This document shows, in pieces, positions 1-5,805 of a stretch of 6,502 nt of DNA. Source of the DNA: Acetobacteraceae bacterium (GTDB lineage: Bacteria; Pseudomonadota; Alphaproteobacteria; Acetobacterales; Acetobacteraceae). Where the stretch lies: contig JAIYAI010000344.1 of NCBI GenBank assembly GCA_027489135.1, positions 1 through 6,502 of the forward strand, in the 5' to 3' direction. The stretch's first letter is position 1; every line of letters starts with the position of its first letter. The translations under genes were made by a program, and so were the position numbers. The notes beneath the pieces are model-generated. The model was given only the letters and a program-made list of their open reading frames with translations. It made no database searches and was not told where the DNA came from.

Positions 1-494
1 CTGCCGAGGTTGCGCCAGCCCTCATGCTCCTTCACCGCGTAGCGCGTGTAGACCACGTCCCAGTTGCCGAGGCGCGCGTGGTCGTAGAGGCGCACCACCT
101 CCTCGGGCGGGTTCTGCAGGTCGTCATCCATGGTGATGACGTAGCTGCCGCGGGCGTGGCGCAGCCCGGTCATGACCGCGTTGTGCTCCCCGTAGTTCCG
201 GGCGTGCTCGATATAGGTCAGCGGCACGGTCGCGGTGGCCGCCAGGGCGCGGCAGACATCGCCGGAATTGTCCGGGCTGCCGTCGTTGACCAGGATGATC
301 TCGATACCGCCGACGGGGCGGAGGGCGGAGAGCGCCTCGACCAGCGCGCCGACGGTGGCGGCGCCGCGATAGACGGGGACGACGATGGAAAGGCCGACGG
401 GCTGGTCCTGGCCGATGCGGCTCAGGCTCTCGATCGGCATGTTGTGGTCCATGGGGGCGGGCGGCTCCGGCCGGGAAACGGTGGGGGCGGTCAT
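1..494 (-). CDS. Family 2 glycosyltransferase, polyprenyl-phosphate sugar transferase type (3' end beyond window)
   Basis: The 164 visible residues are the N-terminal part of a GT-A fold glycosyltransferase. After a Pro-rich, probably flexible leader of about 33 residues comes SIVVPVYRG (36-44), the first nucleotide-binding strand. LVNDGSPDNS (68-77) follows, then ARNYGEHNAV (98-107), and MDDDLQNPPEE (122-132) with the DXD-like metal/nucleotide-sugar site. This combination is typical of the ArnC/GtrB/DPM1 branch, which moves a sugar from a nucleotide donor onto a polyprenyl phosphate at the inner face of the cytoplasmic membrane. C-terminal membrane helices would be expected past the left edge but cannot be seen. 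The ATG at 494 is chosen because it overlaps the TGA of the upstream methyltransferase in an ATGA, implying translational coupling. ATGs at codons 15 and 19 are alternatives. Sugar and acceptor cannot be read from the sequence. The family call is firm; the substrate is unknown. Confidence 0.93.
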   Translation of the reverse strand, partial: MTAPTVSRPEPPAPMDHNMPIESLSRIGQDQPVGLSIVVPVYRGAATVGALVEALSALRPVGGIEIILVNDGSPDNSGDVCRALAATATVPLTYIEHARNYGEHNAVMTGLRHARGSYVITMDDDLQNPPEEVVRLYDHARLGNWDVVYTRYAVKEHEGWRNLG

Positions 495-1234
495 GACGGG
501 CGGCGGGCCGTTGCCAGCAGCGACCCGCCGGCAGGCAATCCGCCGAAGGGGCGCGCCAGGATACGCTCGGCCGCCGTCACCGCGTGCAATGTGCGGTCCG
601 CCCAAGGCGAAAACGGGGCGACATCGGAGCGGCTCTCGGGCGCGGGGCGAGCGATGATTTTTCTTTGCACAATCATCAGCGGCAGCAGCAGGCTGTTCCA
701 GTAGCCGGTGCGCGGCGCCGTGAGGCCGGCGGCGGCGAGCAGGCCGCGCGCCTCCCCGGCGGTGAAGCGGCGGGCATTGTGGACGCGCACGTCATGGGCC
801 GAATGCAGCCAGGCATAGGCCGGCAGGTTCAGCACCAGCAGGCCGCCGGGGGCGAGCACCCGCGCCATCTCCGCCAGCGCGTCGGCGGGCTCCACCCCGG
901 CATGGCAGAGCACGTCGAGGCTGACCACGGCGCCGAAGCTGGCATCGGCGAAGGGCATGGCGTTCACGCTGCCGACGGTGACCGGCACGCCCGCCTTGGC
1001 CCGCGCCCGGTCGGCGGCGGGGGGGTGGAATTCCAGCCCCTCGGCGGCGATCCCGGGCTGCTCGGCCCGGAGCCGCGCCAGGAACCCACCCGTGCCGCAG
1101 CCGGCATCGAGCAGCGGCAGGTGCCGCGGCCAGGCCTGGTCGGTGAGCGCGTCGATCACCCGCGCGTGCATGGCGCGGTACCACCACATCGCGTCCTCGA
1201 CCGCGTCCATCAGGTCGTATTCGTCGGCTTCCAC
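491..1234 (-). CDS. Class I SAM-dependent methyltransferase
   Basis: This 247-residue protein has a Rossmann-fold methyltransferase core. Motif I is LLDAGCGTGGF (41-51), which binds the SAM amino-acid/ribose part. The acidic residue after strand 2 is probably E68 (GLEFH). Motif II lies around VVSLDVLCH (103-111), and RVLAPGGLLVLNLPA (125-139) is motif III. HDVRVHNARRFT (147-158) and the hydrophobic YWNSLLLPL (178-186) match cytoplasmic or membrane-associated methyltransferases of the Methyltransf_11/12 type that sit beside polyprenyl glycosyltransferases. The start is a GTG at 1234 with no convincing Shine-Dalgarno sequence. The N-terminal YDLMDAVEDAMWWYR segment is typical of this family, so translation must begin close to here. 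The gene ends in an ATGA overlap with the glycosyltransferase start, which suggests action on a related glycan or lipid-linked intermediate; that substrate is inference. Confidence 0.9.
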   Translation of the reverse strand: MEADEYDLMDAVEDAMWWYRAMHARVIDALTDQAWPRHLPLLDAGCGTGGFLARLRAEQPGIAAEGLEFHPPAADRARAKAGVPVTVGSVNAMPFADASFGAVVSLDVLCHAGVEPADALAEMARVLAPGGLLVLNLPAYAWLHSAHDVRVHNARRFTAGEARGLLAAAGLTAPRTGYWNSLLLPLMIVQRKIIARPAPESRSDVAPFSPWADRTLHAVTAAERILARPFGGLPAGGSLLATARRPS

Positions 1235-1392
1235 GGGGCCCCGTCCGCTGTCGCGGCGCTTCTGCCATGCGCGGGGACGGCAGGCGAGGGCCGTGCGCGG
1301 CCCTGACCCCGCCGCAATACGGGGCTAAGGAAGGGGTTGCCCACCGGGAGGACAGCCTTCGCCATGACTGCCGCCTTTCCCGCCACGCGCCC
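1235..1392. promoter_or_regulatory. Divergent intergenic region between the methyltransferase and transporter operons
   Basis: These 158 bases separate two operons transcribed away from each other, so both promoters should lie here. I see no box pair close enough to a sigma-70 consensus to call a promoter on either strand. The region holds a 7-bp perfect hairpin at 1287-1304, then a weaker CCCCG/CGGGG dyad at 1307-1324. Downstream are a purine-rich stretch at 1327-1336, GGGAGGA at 1346-1352, and a possible 10-codon ORF at 1364-1396. A plus-strand reading frame stays open back to an ATG at 1267, but its translation does not resemble the transporter family. Confidence 0.6.
1287..1304. repeat. 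Perfect inverted repeat, 7-bp stem with 4-base loop
   Basis: AGGGCCG at 1287-1293 and CGGCCCT at 1298-1304 are exact reverse complements around the loop TGCG. A stem this GC-rich would be stable in RNA from either strand, and the palindrome could equally be a protein-binding dyad. It lies 52 bases upstream of the GTG of the methyltransferase and 88 bases upstream of the transporter ATG. There is no T-run after it on either strand, so it does not look like an intrinsic terminator. In DNA this GC-rich a chance palindrome is possible. Confidence 0.45.
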
Positions 1393-1396
1393 ATGA
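1364..1396 (+). other. Possible 10-codon leader ORF coupled to the first transporter
   Basis: An ATG at 1364 opens the frame MTAAFPATRP and stops at the TGA at 1394-1396. That stop overlaps the transporter ATG at 1393 as ATGA. GGGAGGA at 1346-1352 is the best Shine-Dalgarno match in the region; the gap from GGAGG to the ATG is 12 bases, somewhat long. The transporter ATG at 1393 itself has no ribosome-binding site. Ribosomes could therefore load on the leader and re-initiate on the transporter. This is a hypothesis from layout alone. Confidence 0.25.
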
Positions 1397-2334
1397 GTCG
1401 CGGGGCGGGCATGGCCGTGCGCCTCGGGAGCACGGGCGAGGAGGCGGTGCGCGGCCTGGCCCTGGCCGCGCTGGGCTACGCCACCGTCACCGGCGCCGAT
1501 GCCGCGGTGAAATGGGCCCTGCCGGAGCTCGGCGCGGCCGCCGCCATGATCTGGCGCGGCGTGGTCAGCGCCCTGGTGATCGCTCTGGTGGTGCGGGGCC
1601 GGGGCCTGCATGTGCATCGCTGGGGGCTGGTGGCGGCGCGCAGCCTGCTGAATGCGGCCATCACGGCGGTGTGGTTCCTGGCCTGGATGCTCGGCGTGGG
1701 GCTGGCCGACAGCTACGCCGTCGCGGCGGTGGCCCCCCTGGCGATGACCCTGCTGGCCATCCCGCTGCTGGGGGAGAAGGTGGGCTGGCGCCGCTTCCTC
1801 TCGACCGGGGTCGGGTTCCTGGGCGTGCTGGTCATGCTGCAGCCTGGCGGCGACCTCTGGCGTTGGGAGACGGCGATGCTGCTGGCCGCGACCTGCGGCA
1901 TGGCGATCGCGCGGATCTGGACCCGCATGCTGTCCGCCACCGAGACCTCGCAGGCCATCGCCTTCTGGCACATGCTGGCGCAGTTGCCGGTGGGGCTGGC
2001 GCTGATGGCGGTGCCGGCGCTGGCGCCGCCCGGCGGCGCGGGCTTCGCGGGCATCATCCCGGGCGGCCAGGCGCTGCTCGCCATCCTGATCTTCGGGGTC
2101 TCAACGGCGCTTGCGCATCTGATGCTGGTGCGGGCCTTCGGGCTGGCGCCGGTCTCGGCCATCGCGCCCTTCGAGTATTCGCCGCTGCTCTGGGGCCTGG
2201 TGCTGGGCTGGCTGCTCTGGGGCGAGGTGCCGGCCTGGACGACCCTGGCGGGGGCGAGCGTCGTGATCGCCGCGGGGCTGTACAATCTGCATAGGGAACG
2301 AGTGCGGCGGGCCGCGGAACGAGCCGCCGCGTAA
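1393..2334 (+). CDS. EamA/DMT-family transporter, first of a tandem pair
   Basis: From the ATG at 1393 this is a 313-residue, very hydrophobic inner-membrane protein, the usual length for a ten-helix drug/metabolite transporter built from two EamA repeats. The first repeat ends with the characteristic SYAVAAVAPLAMTLLA stretch (107-122), then LGEKVGWRRF (126-135) and GFLGVLVMLQPG (141-152). The second ends with APVSAIAPFEYSPLLWG (252-268), LLWGEVPAWTT (274-284) and a basic tail. The family exports or imports small metabolites; the substrate cannot be predicted. The reading frame stays open back to 1267, but the first 42 residues are Arg/Pro-rich and unlike the family, so a start at 1393 (or the ATG at 1411) is preferred. 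The TAA overlaps the ATG of the next gene by one base. Its C-terminal half is clearly similar to that neighbour, indicating an old duplication. Confidence 0.92.
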   Translation: MSRGAGMAVRLGSTGEEAVRGLALAALGYATVTGADAAVKWALPELGAAAAMIWRGVVSALVIALVVRGRGLHVHRWGLVAARSLLNAAITAVWFLAWMLGVGLADSYAVAAVAPLAMTLLAIPLLGEKVGWRRFLSTGVGFLGVLVMLQPGGDLWRWETAMLLAATCGMAIARIWTRMLSATETSQAIAFWHMLAQLPVGLALMAVPALAPPGGAGFAGIIPGGQALLAILIFGVSTALAHLMLVRAFGLAPVSAIAPFEYSPLLWGLVLGWLLWGEVPAWTTLAGASVVIAAGLYNLHRERVRRAAERAAA

Positions 2335-3239
2335 TGCCGCTCCGCCACGACATCCGCCGTGGGGCCCTGCTGATGGTGACGTCCCACGCGCTGTTCACCG
2401 GTGTCTCCGCCCTGGTGAAGGCGCTGGGCGAGACCATTCCCGTCGCCCAGATGATGTTCTTCCGCGGCCTGCTGGCCCTGCCGGTGGTGCTCGTGATCCT
2501 AGCCCGCAGCGGGGGCGTGCTGCGTGGGGCGCGGACGAAGCGCTTCGGCGGCCATGTCGCGCGGGCCTGCACCGGCACCATGGCCCAGGCCTGCAGCTTC
2601 TATGCGCTGACCGTGCTGCCGCTCGCGGTGCAGACGGCGCTGGGATACACCACGCCGCTCTTCGTGACGGTGCTGGCGATCTTCATCCTGCGCGAGCGCG
2701 TGGGCGTGCATCGCTGGTCGGCCGTGGCGGCGGGCTTCTGCGGCGTGCTGGTGATCGCCGCAGGGCAGGGCACATTCGGCGCGGCGGCGCCGGTGATCGG
2801 CATCGTCGCGGCGGTGGCGCAGGGCCTGTTCTCGGCGGCGACGACCATGCTGGTGCGGCAGCTTTCGGCGACCGAAAGCTCGGCCACGATTACGCTCTAC
2901 CAGTCGCTCCTGATCACGCTGTTCACGCTGGTGGCCCTGCCCTTCGTCTGGGTGACGCCGACCTGGGAGCAGCTCGGCCTGCTGGTGGCGATGGGCCTCC
3001 TGGGCGGCGTCGCGCAATGGATGCTGACCGAGGCCTGGGCCAGTGCGCAGGTCTCCGCCGTCGCGCCCTATTCCTACTCGGCGCTGGTCTGGGCCATGGC
3101 GCTGGGCTGGTGGGTCTGGGGCGACGTGCCGGCGCTGACCACGATCGCGGGCTCGGCATTGATCGTCTTCGCCGGACTCTACATCCTGCATCGGGAGCTG
3201 GTGCGACGGCGGCAGCGAGAAACCGGGGGGAAGACCTGA
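2334..3239 (+). CDS. EamA/DMT-family transporter, second of a tandem pair
   Basis: This 301-residue inner-membrane protein has the ten-helix, two-repeat DMT layout. Repeat 1 contains ALTVLPLAVQTALGYTTPLF (91-110), then LRERVGVHRW (119-128) and GFCGVLVIAAGQG (134-146). Repeat 2 ends with AQVSAVAPYSYSALVWA (238-254), WVWGDVPALTT (260-270) and HRELVRRR. It shares with the upstream transporter LSATE at the middle of the protein, VSA.AP..YS..W in helix 9, WG(E/D)VPA.TT.AG and GLY.LHRE.VRR at the end. The two are therefore paralogues, though well diverged. Translation starts in the TAATG junction with no strong ribosome-binding site, pointing to coupling with the gene before it. The TGA overlaps the next ATG as TGATG. 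Substrate is unknown. Whether the two proteins work separately or as a pair cannot be told. Confidence 0.93.
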   Translation: MPLRHDIRRGALLMVTSHALFTGVSALVKALGETIPVAQMMFFRGLLALPVVLVILARSGGVLRGARTKRFGGHVARACTGTMAQACSFYALTVLPLAVQTALGYTTPLFVTVLAIFILRERVGVHRWSAVAAGFCGVLVIAAGQGTFGAAAPVIGIVAAVAQGLFSAATTMLVRQLSATESSATITLYQSLLITLFTLVALPFVWVTPTWEQLGLLVAMGLLGGVAQWMLTEAWASAQVSAVAPYSYSALVWAMALGWWVWGDVPALTTIAGSALIVFAGLYILHRELVRRRQRETGGKT

Positions 3240-4123
3240 TGAGCATCCAGTTCCTGCGCAAGGACGATCTCGTGCACGGCGAGGTCGAGGACACCGCCCC
3301 CGGCGTCCGCCGCGTGCTGTGCAACAACCCCTCCGCCTTCACCTTCCGCGGCACCAATACCTGGATCATCGGCCGCGGTCGCGTCGCCGTGCTGGACCCG
3401 GGGCCGGCGGATGCGACGCATCTCGCCGCCATCCTGAACGCGGTGAAGGGGGAGGAGATCACCCATATCATCGTCTCCCACACCCATCGCGACCATTCGC
3501 CCGGTGCGCGGGCGCTGCAGGCGGCGACGGGGGCACCGACCTATGGCTGGGGCCGCCATGTCACGCCGCCCGACCAGGGCGGGGAGGGCGGCGACCAGGA
3601 TTTCACCCCGGATGTGGAGGTGAAGGATGGCGGCGTGGTGGAGGGCGACGACTGGCGCCTGACCGCGCTGCACACGCCCGGGCATTGCGGCAACCACCTG
3701 TGCTTCGCGATGGACGGGGCGGCGGGGAATTTCTTCAGCGCCGACATGGTGATGAGCTGGTCGACCAGCGTGGTCAGCCCGCCGGATGGCGACATGACCG
3801 CCTATATGACCAGCCTCGATCGTCTGATCGCGCGCGGCGCGGCAGACAGGATGTATCTCTGTGGCCATGGCCCGCGGCTGCCGGATCCGGCGCCCTTCCT
3901 GGCGGGGCTGAAGGCACACCGGCTGGAGCGCGAGGCGAAGACGCTGGACGCGTTGCGGGCCGCGGGTACGGCGACGGCGGTGGAACTCGTGCCGCCGGTC
4001 TATGGCGCGCTCGACCCGCGGCTGGTCGGGCCGGCGGGGCGGAGCCTGCTGAGCCACCTGATCAAGCTGCAGCAGGACGGGCTGGTGGTGTCGGAGGAGG
4101 GAGGGCGCTGGCGGGCACGGTAG
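3239..4123 (+). CDS. MBL-fold metallo-hydrolase with LACTB2-like C-terminal winged helix
   Basis: This 294-residue protein carries a complete two-metal beta-lactamase-fold site. It comprises HTHRDH (81-86), the metal-binding H149 in HTPGHCGNH (145-153), D169 in FSADMVM (166-172), and H210 in CGHGP. NTWIIG (40-45) and VLDPGPADATH (51-61) form the usual strands before the site. From about residue 225 a separate helical domain follows (HRLEREAKTLDALR, then HLIKLQQDGLVV), matching the winged-helix tail of LACTB2 and related bacterial proteins. Human LACTB2 is known as an endoribonuclease; bacterial relatives are mostly uncharacterised, so hydrolysis of an ester, thioester or RNA are all possible. 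A Gly-rich loop (112-119) lies between the two metal motifs. GGGGGGAAG at 3225-3233, five bases before the ATG, is a good ribosome-binding site. The start overlaps the TGA of the upstream transporter by one base. It converges with the dehalogenase-like gene across 18 bp. Confidence 0.92.
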   Translation: MSIQFLRKDDLVHGEVEDTAPGVRRVLCNNPSAFTFRGTNTWIIGRGRVAVLDPGPADATHLAAILNAVKGEEITHIIVSHTHRDHSPGARALQAATGAPTYGWGRHVTPPDQGGEGGDQDFTPDVEVKDGGVVEGDDWRLTALHTPGHCGNHLCFAMDGAAGNFFSADMVMSWSTSVVSPPDGDMTAYMTSLDRLIARGAADRMYLCGHGPRLPDPAPFLAGLKAHRLEREAKTLDALRAAGTATAVELVPPVYGALDPRLVGPAGRSLLSHLIKLQQDGLVVSEEGGRWRAR

Positions 4124-4141
4124 CCCCAAGCCGAGACCCGA

Positions 4142-5023
4142 TCACCCGCCGAAGAAGCGCAGGAACCAGTCCAGCACCTGCTCCGGCGCTTCCTCGTTGA
4201 CGTAGTGCCCGCTCGGCAGGGCTTCGCCGCGCACATCCTCGGCGCGCAGCCGCCACAGGCCGAGCGGATCGGCGAAGCGCTTGCCGACGCTGCTGGCCTT
4301 CCCCCACAGCACCAGCACGGGCATCGCCAGCCTGCGGCCGAGATCGGCGGTGTCGAGGTCGCAGTCGATCGTCGCCGCCGCACGGTAGTCGCCGCAGGAG
4401 CCGCGGATCGTCTTCGCGTTGAAGCAGCGAATGTATTCGGCCCAGATCGCCGGCGGGATGTGGTTCAGGTCGGCGGTCAGCTTCAGCAGCTTCTTGCGCA
4501 TGAACCAGTCGGGGTCGACGCTGCCCAGCATGGTTTCCGGGAAGGGCGCGGGCTGGGCCATGAAGGGCCAGTGCCAGCCGCCGATCGCGCCCTCCTTGTC
4601 CATCGCCGCCCACATGTCGAGCGTCGGCACAATGTCCAGCAGCGCCGCCTTCAGCACGCGATCGGGATGGTCGAGCGCCATGCGGTGCGTCGTCCGCGCG
4701 CCACGGTCATGGCCGGCGACGAAGAAGCGCTGGTAACCCAGCGCCTGCATCACCTCCACCTGGTCCTGCGCCATGGCGCGGAAGGAGCAGTTGCTGTGGT
4801 CCGGCAATTCCTCCGGCGCCGAACTGTCGCCATAGCCACGAAGGTCCGCGGCGACGACATGGAAGCGCTCGGCCAGGCGCGGCGCCACGGCGTGCCAAGA
4901 GACATGCGTCAGCGGATTGCCGTGCAGCAGCAGCAGCGGCGGGCCGCTGCCGCCGTGACGGAGCCGGATGCGGGCGCCGCTGGTCTCGACATCCGTGACG
5001 GTGAAGCCAGGCATGATCTCCAT
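4142..5023 (-). CDS. Alpha/beta hydrolase of the fluoroacetate/haloacetate dehalogenase family
   Basis: This 293-residue cytosolic alpha/beta hydrolase carries the residue set known for fluoroacetate dehalogenase. The nucleophile is D106 in AGHDRGAR (103-110), with R107 and R110 in the positions that grip the carboxylate. The acid is D130 in LLDIVPT, and the base is H273 in SGHYVNEEAP. H151 and W152 in WHWPFMAQPAP, plus Y213 in GDYRAAA, match the halide pocket. Spacing agrees with the Rhodopseudomonas palustris enzyme as I recall it (D110, R111, R114, D134, H155, W156, Y219, H280). Known members hydrolyse haloacetates to glycolate through an aspartyl ester. HGNPLTH replaces the usual HGFPQTH, so specificity may differ. 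Starts: ATG 5023 has GAGG seven bases upstream and is chosen. GTG 5029 would give a GTGA overlap with the Nudix stop. Family call strong; defluorination itself is unproven, and another C-halogen or epoxide substrate is possible. Confidence 0.88.
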   Translation of the reverse strand: MEIMPGFTVTDVETSGARIRLRHGGSGPPLLLLHGNPLTHVSWHAVAPRLAERFHVVAADLRGYGDSSAPEELPDHSNCSFRAMAQDQVEVMQALGYQRFFVAGHDRGARTTHRMALDHPDRVLKAALLDIVPTLDMWAAMDKEGAIGGWHWPFMAQPAPFPETMLGSVDPDWFMRKKLLKLTADLNHIPPAIWAEYIRCFNAKTIRGSCGDYRAAATIDCDLDTADLGRRLAMPVLVLWGKASSVGKRFADPLGLWRLRAEDVRGEALPSGHYVNEEAPEQVLDWFLRFFGG

Positions 5024-5025
5024 GA

Positions 5026-5805
5026 TCACGCCTCGAAGGTCCGCGCATCCATGTTCTTCCGCCCGCTGCGGAAGCAGACCAGCGGCCGCTCTGCCCGCTC
5101 GTCGGCGCTCATCCCCAGCCAGGCCTCGAACTCGTCCATCACCTTGGCGGTGATGGAGATCATCTTGTGCCGCCGCGCCTCCTCCACCGTGAAGAAGCGC
5201 AGCTCCTCCAACTCGCCCGAGCCGCGGATATGGCCATGCGCCGCCTCGGCCGGGGCTATCAGGAAGCGGGCGTTGAAGCGCATGAAGCGGTTCGGTGGCG
5301 TCACCGCCCGGCAGAGATAGTCCAGCACGCCGAGGTCGGGGTGCAGCCGCTGCCCCTCCATCCGGCCCATCACCAGGCCCGTCTCCTCGTGCAGCTCCCG
5401 CGCCGCGGCGATGCCGAGCGCGCGCGCCAGCGAGCCCGGCGCGTTGCGCTTCAGATGCGTGATCGTGCCCGCGCGCAACTCGCTCACCGCCTTGCAGCGA
5501 TGGTCGCCGACATCGACGCGCCCGCCCGGGAAGACCAGCACGTTCGGCAGGAAGCGGTGGTTCGCGTGCCGCAGACCCATCAGCAGTTCCAACCCCTTAG
5601 CGCCCCGGCGCCACAGCAGCAGGGAGGCCGCGTGGCGCGGCCGCACCGCGCGGGTCGGCGCGCGCTTGGCTTCCGCGGGACCGCCGGGGTTGTCGTCGGT
5701 CGGCTTTTCCCGGACCGGTGGTGTGGCCGACCGATGCCCGCCTTCGGGCGCCAGCGCCGACGCTGGCTCCCCGCGGCGATCGGGCGGCGTGCTGCCATCA
5801 GTCAA
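5026..5805 (-). CDS. Nudix hydrolase with an insertion inside the Nudix box (NUDT19-like)
   Basis: Nudix enzymes cleave nucleoside diphosphates linked to another group, with Mg2+ held by the glutamates of the Nudix box. Here the box is in two parts: NVLVFPGGRVD (88-98) and IAAARELHEETGL (132-144), with RE..EE.G intact. From the box glycine (G95) to R136 there are 41 residues where the canonical spacing is 14, an insertion of about 27. Mammalian NUDT19, a CoA diphosphatase, also has an interrupted box, and RPRHAASLLLWRRG (55-68) followed by HRFLPNVLVFPGG fits that group; the real substrate is unknown. Residues 1-54 are Pro/Ala/Arg-rich and look disordered. The start is uncertain: TTG at 5805 overlaps the nitroreductase end by 8 bases and has GGGGG nearby, whereas GTG at 5646 would give about 206 residues starting at the domain edge. 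The end overlaps or abuts the dehalogenase-like gene. Confidence 0.85.
   Translation of the reverse strand: MTDGSTPPDRRGEPASALAPEGGHRSATPPVREKPTDDNPGGPAEAKRAPTRAVRPRHAASLLLWRRGAKGLELLMGLRHANHRFLPNVLVFPGGRVDVGDHRCKAVSELRAGTITHLKRNAPGSLARALGIAAARELHEETGLVMGRMEGQRLHPDLGVLDYLCRAVTPPNRFMRFNARFLIAPAEAAHGHIRGSGELEELRFFTVEEARRHKMISITAKVMDEFEAWLGMSADERAERPLVCFRSGRKNMDARTFEA

Noticed and set aside
584..1306. Plus-strand open frame of 240 codons opposite the methyltransferase
   Set aside because: It is Gly/His/Arg-rich with no domain and antisense to a clear SAM-binding protein.
1267..1392. Extending the first transporter to the ATG at 1267
   Set aside because: The extra 42 residues are Arg/Pro-rich with Cys, unlike EamA proteins, and would run across the hairpins and the likely promoter region.
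1210..1971. Minus-strand open frame of 253 codons crossing the divergent intergenic region
   Set aside because: It overlaps both the methyltransferase start and the transporter, has low-complexity Gln/His/Arg composition, and has no recognisable domain.
3179..4129. Minus-strand open frame of 316 codons opposite the MBL hydrolase
   Set aside because: The Arg/His/Pro-rich translation shows no motif, and the plus strand has a full metallo-hydrolase signature.
4112..4149. Possible terminator between the convergent genes (GGCGGG at 4112-4117 and CCCGCC at 4144-4149)
   Set aside because: The loop would be 26 bases, both arms lie in coding sequence, and there is no T-run; the 18-bp gap holds no hairpin.
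4205..5320. Long plus-strand open frame (371 codons) opposite the dehalogenase and Nudix genes
   Set aside because: It is antisense to two genes with clear catalytic motifs. Its translation is His/Arg/Gln-rich with no domain, as expected from the mirror frame of high-GC coding DNA.
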